This document shows positions 1 to 9,518 of a stretch of DNA of 64,000 nucleotides, one piece after another (positions within the stretch are counted from its first letter, which is position 1; every line of letters starts with the position of its first letter). Where the stretch lies: NCBI GenBank assembly GCA_902574035.1, contig CACGMC010000001.1, positions 1 to 64,000 on the forward strand, in the 5' to 3' direction. This stretch comes from an uncultured Pelagibacteraceae bacterium (GTDB lineage: Bacteria > Pseudomonadota > Alphaproteobacteria > Pelagibacterales > Pelagibacteraceae). The translations under genes were made by a program, and so were the position numbers. The notes beneath the pieces are model-generated. The model saw only the letters and a list, made by a program, of their open reading frames with translations. It made no database searches and was not told the DNA's origin.

Positions 1-264
1 ATATTTTTAATTATTTTACTACTAGTCTTCCTAATGATTAAATCAAATACACGTGAAAAGATTTTTTTTTCTTTTATAATAGGAGGTGCATTAGGAAATT
101 TATATGACAGGATAATTTTCAAAGCAGTTCCAGATTTTATAGATTTTCATGTACAAGAATTTCATTGGTTCACTTTTAATATCGCAGATATTTTTATATC
201 ATTAGGTATAATTTTCATGATATTAAATGAGTTAGTATTTACAAAACAAAAAGATGAAAACTAA
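1..264 (+). CDS. lspA: Signal peptidase II (lipoprotein signal peptidase), 3' part
   Basis: Only the C-terminal 87 residues lie in the window; the frame is open from base 1 and the start is off the left edge. LspA is an inner-membrane aspartyl protease that cleaves the signal peptide of diacylglyceryl-modified prolipoproteins, the step after Lgt, which is encoded near 52 kb. Visible family motifs are GGALGNLYDR and FNIADIFISLG, which carry the two catalytic aspartates, and VPDFIDFH between them. Hydrophobic segments flank both motifs. The stop overlaps the start of the following lipoprotein gene by 11 nt, which suggests co-translation. Confidence 0.93.
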   Translation: MFLIILLLVFLMIKSNTREKIFFSFIIGGALGNLYDRIIFKAVPDFIDFHVQEFHWFTFNIADIFISLGIIFMILNELVFTKQKDEN

Positions 265-544
265 AATTATATTTCTATTTTTTCTTTTAGTAGCATGTGG
301 TTCTCTCGATGAAGCTGGGAAAGCCTTAAGAAATGAAAAAGTTAGAACAACAGATGAATTTTTAATTGAAAAAAGAGGCCCTTTATCTGTCCCACCTAAA
401 ATGGGTGAGCTACCAAAACCAAATTCGAGTGGAGAAATTAAAAAAGAAAATAAAGATATTTTAGGAAATTTAGGTGAAGATGGAGGGCAAAAAGAAAAAT
501 CCGAGCTCGAAAACATTTTTTTGGAGGAAATTAGAAAAAATTAA
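254..544 (+). CDS. DUF3035-type small lipoprotein
   Basis: A 96-residue protein with a short hydrophobic signal ending in a lipobox-like LVACG, so the mature protein probably starts at the cysteine near residue 15 and is lipid-anchored. The central stretch TDEFLIEKRGPLSVPP resembles the DUF3035 family (sometimes called BamF-like), which commonly follows lspA in Alphaproteobacteria. The rest is charged and low in complexity. It overlaps lspA by 11 nt and pgi by 1 nt. A role in outer-membrane assembly is inferred from family and neighbourhood only. Confidence 0.75.
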   Translation: MKTKIIFLFFLLVACGSLDEAGKALRNEKVRTTDEFLIEKRGPLSVPPKMGELPKPNSSGEIKKENKDILGNLGEDGGQKEKSELENIFLEEIRKN

Positions 545-1767
545 TGTCTAATTTAAAGAATATTAATTTTGAGAACTTTATCCCGAATGATAAATTTAAA
601 GCATCAAAAAGTTCAAATAAAAAAACATTTTATAACTTACTTAAAAAAATAAACAAAAAGATAAAAGAAAAAAACAATATTTTTAATTCCTTTTCTCATG
701 ATTTTAAACTTAACTTTAATTTTAAAGAAATTAAAAAATTTAAAAAATTCAAAAGAATTATAACTATCGGATTTGGAGGATCAATTTTAGGTGCACAAGC
801 AATAAATTCATTCTTGAAAAGAAAAACAAGTAAGGAACTTATTTTTATAAATAATCTTGATTTTGATCAGATAAAAAAACTTAATAAAATAAATAATTTA
901 AGAAATTCACTTTTTGTTATAATATCTAAGTCAGGGAACACAATCGAAATTTTATCAATAATTGATTCTCTAAGAAAAAGTGCAAATTTTAATAAGAATA
1001 ACTCTGTGGTAATTACTGATGACAAAAATAGTTATCTAAATTCTTTTGCAAAAAAACTTAAAATAAAAATATTTACTCATAGAAAATTTATTGGAGGAAG
1101 ATATTCAGTTTTTACCGAAACAGCTCTGATCCCCTGTTATTTAATGGGAGTGAATATTTTTAAATTCAAAAAAAATATTCTTAATTTTCTAAACAAAAAA
1201 AAATATACACTAATTGAAAATTTAACTAATTTATCAAAAATATATGACTCCAAAAAAATTAACTCTATTGTTTTATTAAATTATTGCAATAATCTAGAAT
1301 ATTTTTTGTTGTGGTGCCAGCAACTTATTGCTGAAAGTTTAGGTAAGAAAGGAAAAGGAATAATACCGTTAATATCTTTAGCGCCTAGAGATAATCATAG
1401 TCTTCTTCAGCTTTATCTAGATGGACCTAGAGATAATTTTTTTTATATATTTTCTTCAAAGGAAAGAAAAAAAACGAAAAAAAACAAAGGACTATTTGTT
1501 GAGGCGTTAAATAACAAAAAAATGGACGAAATACTTGAAAATCAAAGAAATGCAACGATTTCATTATTTAAAAATAAAAAAATACCTTTTCTTTCTATAG
1601 AGATCAATAAGAGAGACGAAGAAACTCTTGGAGAATTATTTTCATATTTTATTTTGGAAACTGTTCTTATCGCCGAAAAATTAAGAATTAATCCCTATGA
1701 TCAACCCGCAGTGGAACAATTAAAAAAAATTTCAAAAAAAATTTTATTTACAAAGATCCAAAAATAA
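544..1767 (+). CDS. pgi: Glucose-6-phosphate isomerase
   Basis: Interconverts glucose-6-phosphate and fructose-6-phosphate in the cytoplasm. The 407 residues show SIS-domain and PGI features: GFGGSILGAQA (phosphosugar loop), SKSGNTIEILS, GGRYSVFTETAL, LAPRDNHSLLQLYLDGP and, near the C-terminus, NPYDQPAVEQLK containing the family signature. It is about 140 residues shorter than the E. coli enzyme, as in other compact bacterial PGIs. The start overlaps the stop of the preceding lipoprotein gene (TAATG). The 3' end overlaps rsmD on the opposite strand by 20 nt. Confidence 0.93.
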   Translation: MSNLKNINFENFIPNDKFKASKSSNKKTFYNLLKKINKKIKEKNNIFNSFSHDFKLNFNFKEIKKFKKFKRIITIGFGGSILGAQAINSFLKRKTSKELIFINNLDFDQIKKLNKINNLRNSLFVIISKSGNTIEILSIIDSLRKSANFNKNNSVVITDDKNSYLNSFAKKLKIKIFTHRKFIGGRYSVFTETALIPCYLMGVNIFKFKKNILNFLNKKKYTLIENLTNLSKIYDSKKINSIVLLNYCNNLEYFLLWCQQLIAESLGKKGKGIIPLISLAPRDNHSLLQLYLDGPRDNFFYIFSSKERKKTKKNKGLFVEALNNKKMDEILENQRNATISLFKNKKIPFLSIEINKRDEETLGELFSYFILETVLIAEKLRINPYDQPAVEQLKKISKKILFTKIQK

Positions 1768-2308
1768 TTTTTGATCTACCATAATTTTTTTCTAGTTCTA
1801 CTTTAAAAAAATTATCTAGTTTTTCCTTACATTTTCTCTCACGATGTATAATAATTTTGTTTTCTTTATTAAATATTTTTTTTTCTTTTATAATCTTAAT
1901 AACCTCAATATATGAGAGATCTTTGTACGGAGGATCTAGAAAGATTAGGTCAAATTTATCTTTGAAACTTAATTTTTCAAGATAATATTTTATATCCTGA
2001 GTTATAAGTTCAGTTTTACTTGTTAAATTTAAATCACTTATATTTTTTTTTAAAATTGAAAAGGCCAAAGGATCTTTCTCTACAAATACAACTTTATTTA
2101 CATTTCTAGACAAACACTCAATTCCAAAGGAGCCTATTCCTGAGTATAAATCTAAAATATTTGCTTTTTCTAAACTTAATTTTGTCTTTTTTCCATGAAC
2201 AATAACATTAAAAATATTTTCTCTGACATAATCTCTGAGTGGTCTAGTTTTGAGTGATTTAGTATATAATATTTTTTTTCCTCTGAGTTTACCACTTATT
2301 ATTCTCAT
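1748..2308 (-). CDS. rsmD: 16S rRNA (guanine-966-N2)-methyltransferase
   Basis: An SAM-dependent methyltransferase acting on 16S rRNA in the 30S subunit. It begins MRIISGKLRGKKI, the usual RsmD N-terminus, followed by TRPLRDYVRENIFN, an SAM-binding DLYSGIGSFGIECLSR and the catalytic DPPY in LIFLDPPYKD. The frame is open for 18 codons further upstream, but that part lies inside purD. The ATG at 2308 overlaps the purD stop in an ATGA junction, so it is the better start. The protein is then 186 residues, normal for the family. Confidence 0.93.
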   Translation of the reverse strand: MRIISGKLRGKKILYTKSLKTRPLRDYVRENIFNVIVHGKKTKLSLEKANILDLYSGIGSFGIECLSRNVNKVVFVEKDPLAFSILKKNISDLNLTSKTELITQDIKYYLEKLSFKDKFDLIFLDPPYKDLSYIEVIKIIKEKKIFNKENKIIIHRERKCKEKLDNFFKVELEKNYGRSKIIFGSL

Positions 2309-3570
2309 AATTTTTGTATTACTCTCCAACCAATATCTTTTCGATAAAAACCATCTTGCCAATTAATTTTTTTTATCAATTTAATAATTTTCTTTCTTAT
2401 TTGTTTAAAATTATGTCCTTTACTAACGATATTTAAAACCCTTCCCCCAGAGGAAATAATATTTTTTTCATTTTTTTTTGTTCCAGCATGTAAAATAAAT
2501 AAATCTTTTTTATCTTTAATCTTTTTTAATTTAATAATTGAACCCTTTTTATAATTTCCAGGATATCCTTTTGAACATAAAACGATAGTCATACATTTAT
2601 CTTTTTCCCAATTTAATTTTAATTTATTTAATTGATTTTTGAGAGAATAATTTATTACTTTAATCAAATCAGTTTTTAGTCTAGGTATTATAACCTGACA
2701 CTCAGGATCTCCCATTCTAACATTATATTCAATTAAATATGGGTCTTTGTTTTTAATCATTAAACCAACATAAAGAAAACCCCTATAAAATTGTTTTTTG
2801 TCTTTTAAAGCTTTTAAAGTTGGTTTAACAATTCTCGAGATAATTTTTTTTTCTAATTCTTTATTGATAATTGGTGCTGGAGAATATGCACCCATACCAC
2901 CAGTATTTGGTCCTTTTTCTCTCTCATAAACTTTTTTATGATCTTGAGCTGAACCGAATTTGATAAAATTATTTTTATCAACCACTAGAAAGTAACTTGC
3001 CTCTTCTCCTTCTAAAAATTCTTCAATTACAACTTTACTTGAACTTTTAAACTTTCCTTGAAATATTTGTTCAGAAATATTGAAAGCTTCTCTTTTGGTT
3101 TTGCATATGACTACACCTTTCCCAGCAGCCAAGCCATCTGCCTTTATAACAACAGGTAAACTAAATTTATTTATAGAAAATTTAAAATCTTTTTTATTTT
3201 TACAAATCTTAAAATTTGCAGTTGGTATCTTATATTTCCTACAAATTAATTTCATAAACGCTTTTGAACCTTCAAGCTGAGATGCGAACTTATTTGGCCC
3301 AAAGGCTTTAATTTTGTTTTTCTCAAGAAAATTTACTATACCCTTTACCAAGGGTTCCTCAGGGCCTACAACAACTAACTGAATCTTAAAATACTTGAGA
3401 GTTTTAAGTAATAATTTAAAATTAAGAAAATTTATATCCAAATTTGTAGCTATTTTTGCAGTCCCAGCGTTACCAGGTATACAAAATATCTTATTGATTT
3501 TTTTGGAGTCTTTCAGCTTTCTACACAAAGCGTCTTCTCGACCTCCACTACCAATTAAAGCAATATTCAT
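2305..3570 (-). CDS. purD: Phosphoribosylamine--glycine ligase (GARS)
   Basis: Second step of de novo purine synthesis: ATP-dependent joining of glycine to phosphoribosylamine. The 421-residue length is standard. The N-terminus MNIALIGSGGRED matches the family glycine loop, although the usual REHAL reads REDAL. ATP-grasp features follow: PVVIKADGLAAGKGV, the hinge GPNTGGMGAYSPAP and EYNVRMGDPECQ near residue 290. It is translationally coupled to rsmD through a 4-nt overlap. Confidence 0.96.
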   Translation of the reverse strand: MNIALIGSGGREDALCRKLKDSKKINKIFCIPGNAGTAKIATNLDINFLNFKLLLKTLKYFKIQLVVVGPEEPLVKGIVNFLEKNKIKAFGPNKFASQLEGSKAFMKLICRKYKIPTANFKICKNKKDFKFSINKFSLPVVIKADGLAAGKGVVICKTKREAFNISEQIFQGKFKSSSKVVIEEFLEGEEASYFLVVDKNNFIKFGSAQDHKKVYEREKGPNTGGMGAYSPAPIINKELEKKIISRIVKPTLKALKDKKQFYRGFLYVGLMIKNKDPYLIEYNVRMGDPECQVIIPRLKTDLIKVINYSLKNQLNKLKLNWEKDKCMTIVLCSKGYPGNYKKGSIIKLKKIKDKKDLFILHAGTKKNEKNIISSGGRVLNIVSKGHNFKQIRKKIIKLIKKINWQDGFYRKDIGWRVIQKL

Positions 3571-3601
3571 ATTAAAAGATATGTTATATATTACTAAAAT
3601 T

Positions 3602-3793
3602 ATGGGTGGAATTAAAGCAAAGTTGAAATATTTAGCTAACAGTTTTAAAATTATTGAAAATGGCGATCATGTTGTATGTGCTGTTTCAAAAAAAAAAATC
3701 CCACTTGAAAATTTAAATTACTGGAATGTTGAGCTTCAAGAAGCATATTTTTCACCTGTAGAAGTTAAGAAAAGATTTGAAGAATTAAAGTAA
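3602..3793 (+). CDS. DUF2093 domain protein
   Basis: A 63-residue protein. Its motifs NGDHVVCAVSKKKIPLENL and YWNVELQEAYFSP match DUF2093, a small alphaproteobacterial family of unknown function. The frame stays open far upstream, but that part is antisense to purD. The ATG at 3602 (MGGIKAKLKYL) is favoured; another ATG at 3581 is possible. It is divergent from purD with a 31-nt gap and convergent with lpxL with an 11-nt gap. I cannot assign a function. Confidence 0.8.
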   Translation: MGGIKAKLKYLANSFKIIENGDHVVCAVSKKKIPLENLNYWNVELQEAYFSPVEVKKRFEELK

Positions 3794-3804
3794 TTAATTT
3801 TTAG

Positions 3805-4668
3805 TTATTTCCATCTATTATGTGTTAAAATCCATTGACCGGGATCTCTTAAAATTAACTTCTCTATAATATTATTAATTTTTTTCATTATCAATTCTTT
3901 GTTTTTTTTTTCACTTTCTAAAATATTAATTGGGCTTAGTATTTCCATTTCGAATCTATCATTCTCATCTCTCGATATATAAACTGGAACTATATCACAA
4001 TTAAAGCGAGAGGATAATTGCGCAGGTAAAGTTGTGGTGTGAGCCATACCATTGAAAAAACTTATTCTTGGTCCTTCACTTACTCTTTGATCTACCATTA
4101 ACGCAACGCTATAACCATTTTTCATATATTCTAATGACTCTTTTACACCATTTAAACCTTTTTTAATTTGGTTTTTACATACAAAAGTTTTTCTTAGGTA
4201 TTCCATAAAAGGATTTAAAAACATATTATTTAGAGGCCGGTAAATTGTTGCCAGTTTAATTTTAGCCCTAGTCAATTCCATGGACATTAATTCATAATTT
4301 GCAAAGTGACCAGAAACGAATATTACAGGTTTATTTTTTTTTAATATTTCATCTAAAAATTCTCTATTTTTGATACTTATGTGCTGAGATTTTTTTTTAA
4401 ATGCATCAAGATAAATATACTCTATAAATGTCTTACCATAGTTGGACCACATTTTTTTAATTATTAGTTTCCTTTCTAATTCACTCATCTCAGGCTTTAT
4501 TCTATTTAAATTATTATCAATAATTTTTTTAGATTTAAATAAACTTCCTAATTTCTCAAAAACGAAAGAAAAAAAAATTCTACTTAATTTTAAACCGATT
4601 ATTTTTGATATAATATAAAAAAAATAAATAATTACCGACTGAAAAAAATAATAAATTTTTTTTATCAT
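3805..4668 (-). CDS. lpxL: Kdo2-lipid A late acyltransferase (LpxL/HtrB family)
   Basis: Adds a secondary acyl chain to Kdo-lipid A at the inner membrane. The 287-residue protein has an N-terminal membrane segment, the HX4E catalytic motif in SGHFANYELM, an arginine-bearing IYRPLNN, and VDQRVSEGPRISFFNG with TTLPAQLSSR, all typical of the lysophospholipid acyltransferase (LABLAT) family. It is the last gene of the ubiA-msbA-waaA-lpxK-lpxL run and overlaps lpxK by 4 nt. LpxL cannot be told from LpxM or LpxP by sequence alone. Confidence 0.88.
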   Translation of the reverse strand: MIKKIYYFFQSVIIYFFYIISKIIGLKLSRIFFSFVFEKLGSLFKSKKIIDNNLNRIKPEMSELERKLIIKKMWSNYGKTFIEYIYLDAFKKKSQHISIKNREFLDEILKKNKPVIFVSGHFANYELMSMELTRAKIKLATIYRPLNNMFLNPFMEYLRKTFVCKNQIKKGLNGVKESLEYMKNGYSVALMVDQRVSEGPRISFFNGMAHTTTLPAQLSSRFNCDIVPVYISRDENDRFEMEILSPINILESEKKNKELIMKKINNIIEKLILRDPGQWILTHNRWK

Positions 4669-5591
4669 AAACTTCTCAATAGTTCCTTTTCAAAATTTTT
4701 ATTATTTACTATTTTAAGATCCACAGAAATATAATCAATTTTTTTTAAACCCAATTGTTTAATTCTAAAAAAATCTTTTTCTGTTGTAATTAATTTTAGA
4801 CCGTCCTCTTTTGCTTTTGACACTAATCCTTCTATATCTCTTTTAGTATAATTATAATGATCAGGAAATGAAATCTGTTCTTTAATTTTAAAACCAGTAT
4901 CTTTTAATAATCTAAAAAAATTTTCCGAATTTCCTATTCCAGCAAACGCTAGTACTTTTCTACTTTTAAACTTCTTCAAATTTCTAACTACATATTTTGA
5001 TTGATAAATTTCAATGCCATTTGATATAGATTTTAATTTTTTTTCAAATGCAATATTACGTTTTCCATTAATCACTGCTATTTTACAACTTTTAACTTTT
5101 CCTAATTGTTCTCTTAGTGGACCTGCCGGTAATAAAAAACCATTACCTATCAGATCAAAACTATTAAAACATATTATATTACAATCTTTAGCAATGGAGA
5201 CATCCTGCAGACCATCATCCATTATAATTACATTATTATTTTTTGCTTCTGCTTTTGAAATTGATAAAGATCTCTGTTTATCAGTAAAAAAATGTTTGAC
5301 CTTACTTTTTGTAAAACTGATCTCATCTAAATGAGCGGTGTAATACTTTCTTACAATTGCAGGTTTAAAGTTTTTCTTTTTAAGTAAGTTATAAATATAA
5401 ATACTTAAAGGAGTTTTGCCTGTTCCACCAATGAAGATATTTCCTACACAAACTACCGGAACTCTAGGTCTATATTCCGTAATCAAATAAGATTTTAAAA
5501 TATTAAATGTTAATGTTATTAAAGATAGAGGAAATAAACAAATAGAAAAAAAATTAATATTATTCCAAAACTTAGGTTTTTTAAATTTCAT
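4665..5591 (-). CDS. lpxK: Tetraacyldisaccharide 4'-kinase
   Basis: Phosphorylates the 4' position of the lipid A disaccharide at the cytoplasmic face of the inner membrane. A hydrophobic N-terminus precedes the P-loop VGNIFIGGTGKTP. MDDGLQD corresponds to the usual DDGFQH and keeps the catalytic Asp; FPDHYNY near residue 245 is the conserved FPDH block. The usual SRGYGG after the P-loop is replaced by VRKYYTAHLDE, which is unusual (see findings). Length is 308, typical of the family. It overlaps waaA and lpxL by 4 nt each. Confidence 0.9.
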   Translation of the reverse strand: MKFKKPKFWNNINFFSICLFPLSLITLTFNILKSYLITEYRPRVPVVCVGNIFIGGTGKTPLSIYIYNLLKKKNFKPAIVRKYYTAHLDEISFTKSKVKHFFTDKQRSLSISKAEAKNNNVIIMDDGLQDVSIAKDCNIICFNSFDLIGNGFLLPAGPLREQLGKVKSCKIAVINGKRNIAFEKKLKSISNGIEIYQSKYVVRNLKKFKSRKVLAFAGIGNSENFFRLLKDTGFKIKEQISFPDHYNYTKRDIEGLVSKAKEDGLKLITTEKDFFRIKQLGLKKIDYISVDLKIVNNKNFEKELLRSL

Positions 5592-6853
5592 TTACTTAAC
5601 TCTAAGACTTCTTTAGTTGTTAAATCCAATATATTTTCACCGTATTGATTCAGTGCATCAATATTTTTTTTATTTATTTCTATCTTGTTATTAAAATCTC
5701 TAATTAAATTTTGTGATAATTCAATTTCACTTTTTACTTCATGGGCAATCTTTTTATTTTTCAAAAACTCATATATTTCCTTAAAGTTAGAGATATACGG
5801 ACCATGATAAATTTTACATCCACATTTAGCTGGTTCTATTGGATTTTGACCACCAACTTTAATTAATTTTTTAGACAACGATTTTCCCATAAATATACTT
5901 TCACAATTATAAAAATAATTAATCATTTCACCTATTGAATTTATAATTAAGATCTCAGAATCTTTAGATATATCCTCAAATCTATCTATAATCTGACTTT
6001 TAGTTTTAAAGACATTGCAGATATCATCAATTTCTTTTGAACGATTAATATGACGGGGAATGATTATAGTAACTACTTTGATACCCTTTTTTTTTATTAA
6101 ATTATGCGTTTTAAGTATCATTTCTTCCTCCTCTGGATGAGTACTAGCCGCGCACCAAATTTTATAACTATTAAAAATAGATTTAAGCTCACTATATTTT
6201 TTTTCACTATTCACATTTGTGCAAAATTTTAAGTTTCCAATAAATTTTACATTTGTTGCCCCAAGAGATTTTAAATTATTTTCAGACTCCTTGCTTGATG
6301 AAAGACATAAGTTGTATAAGCTAAATAACTTTAATGACAAATATGAGAGGAACTTCCATCTTTTAAATGTTTTCATTGTTATCCGTCCATTAAGTAATAC
6401 TAAAGGAATTTTTCTTTGAGATATTTCAATTAAGTAATTTGGCCAAATTTCAGAGTCAACAAATATTACCAATTCTGGTTTCCAATGATTTAAAAATTTT
6501 TTTACCAAAAAATTAATATCTAAAGGAAAAAAACGATGTTGAAAATTATTTTTATTATACTTTTTTTTTTCAATAAGTTTACTGGAACTCAAAGTAGTTG
6601 AAGTAAGTAAAATAAATATATTATCATCATTTTTTATTAACCTAGAAATCAAAGGGAAAACACTATTTGTTTCACCTATACTTGCAGCATGAATCCAAAT
6701 AATTTTTTTGTTATTCGGAAGAAAAGACTCATCGATTGATATTTTTTCTTTAAATCTTATTTTATCTTCTTTATTAAAATATATTCTTAGAATAGTAATT
6801 AATACAAATAATGGAAACAAAAAAAAAGTTAAAATTCTGTAAAAGAAAATCAT
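5588..6853 (-). CDS. waaA: 3-deoxy-D-manno-octulosonic acid (Kdo) transferase
   Basis: A membrane-anchored GT30 glycosyltransferase that adds Kdo to lipid IVA. The N-terminal signal-anchor is hydrophobic. WIHAASIGETNSVFPLI carries the conserved catalytic glutamate; VIFVDSEIWPNYL and LLNGRI follow. The C-terminal nucleotide-sugar domain shows AASTHPEEEE and GGQNPIEPAKCG. Length is 421, normal. It sits between msbA (6-nt gap) and lpxK (4-nt overlap), in keeping with a lipid A operon. Confidence 0.94.
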   Translation of the reverse strand: MIFFYRILTFFLFPLFVLITILRIYFNKEDKIRFKEKISIDESFLPNNKKIIWIHAASIGETNSVFPLISRLIKNDDNIFILLTSTTLSSSKLIEKKKYNKNNFQHRFFPLDINFLVKKFLNHWKPELVIFVDSEIWPNYLIEISQRKIPLVLLNGRITMKTFKRWKFLSYLSLKLFSLYNLCLSSSKESENNLKSLGATNVKFIGNLKFCTNVNSEKKYSELKSIFNSYKIWCAASTHPEEEEMILKTHNLIKKKGIKVVTIIIPRHINRSKEIDDICNVFKTKSQIIDRFEDISKDSEILIINSIGEMINYFYNCESIFMGKSLSKKLIKVGGQNPIEPAKCGCKIYHGPYISNFKEIYEFLKNKKIAHEVKSEIELSQNLIRDFNNKIEINKKNIDALNQYGENILDLTTKEVLELSK

Positions 6854-6859
6854 AAATCT

Positions 6860-8602
6860 CTATTTTAATTGTTTTTCATATAATAATTTGTAGTAATCAC
6901 AATTTTTTATAAGTTCTTCATGAGTACCTGAGTCTATCAAAATCCCTTTTTTTATTACAAAAATTTTATCTGCGTTATGTATGGTCGACAACCTGTGCGC
7001 TATTACAAGAGTAGTTTTATTTTTTGTCAAATTTTTAATAGCGCTTTGTACTACTTCCTCAGACTCAGCATCTAAAGATGAAGTTGCTTCATCTAAAAGA
7101 ATTATTGGAGATTTTTTAAGAATTGCTCTTGCTATCGAAAGTCTCTGTTTTTGACCCCCTGAAAGTCTTATTCCGTTTTCACCTATCAAAGTATCATGTT
7201 TTTGAGGTAAATCTTGTATAAATTCTTCTGCAGCAGCAAATTTACAAGCCTCACTGAACTCTTCCTCAGAGGCATTTTCATTAGCATACAATATATTTTC
7301 TCTTACAGAATTATCAAAAAGAATTACATCTTGACTGACAAGTGAAATCGATTTTCTAAGTGATTTTAAGTTTACAGACCGAATGTCTTGTTCATCTATT
7401 AGAATTTTACCGTTTTGAGGATCGTAAAACCTTGGAAGTAAATTAATAATTGTACTTTTTCCTGCTCCACTATGACCTACAAATGCAGCCATTGTACCGC
7501 CCTTAATGTTTAAATTTATATCTTTGACTGCTCTTTCATTTGAATTTTCATATTCAAAACTGACATTTGAAAATTTAATATCGCCTTTTGAGGGTTTAAG
7601 ATCTGAAAGATCTTTATCGTTATTAATTTTTATTGGTTGATCAATTACACTGTAAATTCTTTTAGCTCCTGCAGCTCCAGAAAATACTACCATGTTAATT
7701 GTAGCTAGAGACCTAATTGGTTGGTAAGCAAGCATCATTGCGGCCAAAAAAGAAAAAAATTGATTTACTTGTAACTCTCCAGAAGAAATTAATGAACCTG
7801 AAAAAAATATGAAACCTGCAATCATAAATCCTGTTAATATTTCCATTAAAGGTGTAGCCCTCACAATAATAGAAGATATTTTTGCCCCCTTATTTACCAT
7901 TTCAAAAATAATATTTTTAGACTTTTGAAATTCAGCGTCTTCTTTTTGATAGATTCTTATCATTTTTGATGCCTTTAGAATTTCTGATAAATTAGCTGTT
8001 AGTCTCCCAGAAATTTCACCAGCCTCTGTAACAGCTTTACCTATCCGTTTTCCAAGTGATTTAGCAAGTCCTGCTGCCAATGGCATCATTATTAATGCAA
8101 ATAATGTAAGCTTCCAATTTTGGTAAATCATGACACCAACTAAAGCTATTAATGTCATAGAGTCTTTCATAGAATTAAGTATGCCTGTGCTACATAAAGA
8201 GTTTACTTGTCCAGCATCAAAATTAATATTTGATATAAACTTACCTGAGTGTTTTTTTTCAATTGTCGCAATATCGGTGTTTAAAATATACTTTGCAACT
8301 TTTGTTTGAAGTTCCCCAGAAATTTGTTGACCAGTTTTTATTAGTAGAATTCTTGCAAAATACAAACAAATACCTTTAGATGAAAATGCTAATATAATTG
8401 CCAATGGAATAACCCAAGCATAAGTTTGATTGTTTTCAATAAATATTTTTTTTACTGCAGGATCTAACAACCAAGCAATTGCTGAGGTGCTTAAGGAAAC
8501 TATTAAAGATAAAAAGAGTGATAAGAAAATACGATTTAGATATCTATTAACATGATCCCTATAAAGTCTTTTCAAAATTAATTTTAATTCTTCAAATTTC
8601 AT
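6860..8602 (-). CDS. msbA: Lipid A export ABC transporter (MsbA type)
   Basis: A fused half-transporter of 580 residues: an N-terminal six-helix membrane domain to about residue 320, then an ATPase domain. The ATPase has Walker A GHSGAGKST, the signature LSGGQKQRLSIARA, Walker B PIILLDEATSSLD and the switch histidine in VIAHRLST. It probably flips lipid A-core across the inner membrane, since it lies directly upstream of waaA, lpxK and lpxL. Another lipid or drug substrate is possible on sequence alone. A 1-nt gap separates it from ubiA. Confidence 0.9.
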   Translation of the reverse strand: MKFEELKLILKRLYRDHVNRYLNRIFLSLFLSLIVSLSTSAIAWLLDPAVKKIFIENNQTYAWVIPLAIILAFSSKGICLYFARILLIKTGQQISGELQTKVAKYILNTDIATIEKKHSGKFISNINFDAGQVNSLCSTGILNSMKDSMTLIALVGVMIYQNWKLTLFALIMMPLAAGLAKSLGKRIGKAVTEAGEISGRLTANLSEILKASKMIRIYQKEDAEFQKSKNIIFEMVNKGAKISSIIVRATPLMEILTGFMIAGFIFFSGSLISSGELQVNQFFSFLAAMMLAYQPIRSLATINMVVFSGAAGAKRIYSVIDQPIKINNDKDLSDLKPSKGDIKFSNVSFEYENSNERAVKDINLNIKGGTMAAFVGHSGAGKSTIINLLPRFYDPQNGKILIDEQDIRSVNLKSLRKSISLVSQDVILFDNSVRENILYANENASEEEFSEACKFAAAEEFIQDLPQKHDTLIGENGIRLSGGQKQRLSIARAILKKSPIILLDEATSSLDAESEEVVQSAIKNLTKNKTTLVIAHRLSTIHNADKIFVIKKGILIDSGTHEELIKNCDYYKLLYEKQLK

Positions 8603-8603
8603 T

Positions 8604-9464
8604 TTACAAAGAAAAAGTTAAAAAAGTTAAAAAAAGATAAAATCCTGAAAAATTATTGATTTTAAATGCCTGCATACAAGTTTTAGGTTTTTTTTTATCA
8701 AAAATATATATTTGGTAAAGTAAGGTAATAAAAAAAGCTGAGAATGGAATCAAAAAATAAAAAGATGCTGCGTTTAAATAAAAAAATATTAAAAGAACAA
8801 CTAGACTGATTACGTAACTGAAAAAAACAAATATTTTTATCATAGACTTAAATTTAATTGATGTTGATTTTACTCCTATTATCTCATCATCTATAATGTC
8901 CTGAGCGCCATAAACTGTGTCATAACCCAATGTCCAAAATATGGCCGCAGTGTAAACCAAGAATATATCTAGTGTTAAAAAATTACTCATCGCTACCCAT
9001 GCCATTATAATCCCCCAATTAAATGTTAAGCCTAGAAAGAGTTGTGGCCAGTAAGTAATCCTTTTCATGTATGGGTAAGTGAAAGCCAAAGTCATAGAGG
9101 CAAGACCAAGAATTATCGTAAAAAAATTAAATTGAATTAAAATTATAAAAGCAAAACTACACAGAATTAGAACATACATTAATGCTTTTTCTACTGATAT
9201 TAAATTTGCCGCTAGAGGTCTATTACGAGTCCTTTTTACTTTTTTATCTAATTTTTTATCTACTATATCATTTACAATGCATCCAGCACTTCTCATTAAT
9301 ACTGAACCTAAAAAGAATAAAACAATATAGAGCAAAAAAATTTCTATATTCTTGTTATATGAATACGCATAGGCCAACCCCCAACTACAAGGCCAAAACA
9401 ATAGTAAATAGCCTATCGGTCTATTTAGTCTTGTGAGATCGATGAATATTTTTAAATCTTTCAT
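8604..9464 (-). CDS. ubiA: 4-hydroxybenzoate polyprenyltransferase
   Basis: An integral-membrane prenyltransferase that attaches the polyprenyl tail to 4-hydroxybenzoate in ubiquinone synthesis. The first Asp motif is in NDIVDKKLDKKVKRTRNRPLA, and the second lies in YDTVYGAQDIIDDEIIGVKS. About eight hydrophobic segments surround them. The 286-residue length is standard. It is the first gene of the minus-strand lipid A run. The ubiquinone product would serve the bc1 complex encoded near 44-46 kb. Confidence 0.93.
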   Translation of the reverse strand: MKDLKIFIDLTRLNRPIGYLLLFWPCSWGLAYAYSYNKNIEIFLLYIVLFFLGSVLMRSAGCIVNDIVDKKLDKKVKRTRNRPLAANLISVEKALMYVLILCSFAFIILIQFNFFTIILGLASMTLAFTYPYMKRITYWPQLFLGLTFNWGIIMAWVAMSNFLTLDIFLVYTAAIFWTLGYDTVYGAQDIIDDEIIGVKSTSIKFKSMIKIFVFFSYVISLVVLLIFFYLNAASFYFLIPFSAFFITLLYQIYIFDKKKPKTCMQAFKINNFSGFYLFLTFLTFSL

Positions 9465-9518
9465 TTAAATATGACTTGTAAATATCAAACGTAATATACA
9501 TAATCAATTTGATTCGTT

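Noticed and set aside
2309-2362. Longer rsmD start
   Set aside because: It lies inside purD; the ATG at 2308 makes the usual 4-nt coupled overlap and matches the family start.
3395-3601. Long N-terminal extension of the DUF2093 frame
   Set aside because: The upstream part is antisense to purD and has no domain features.
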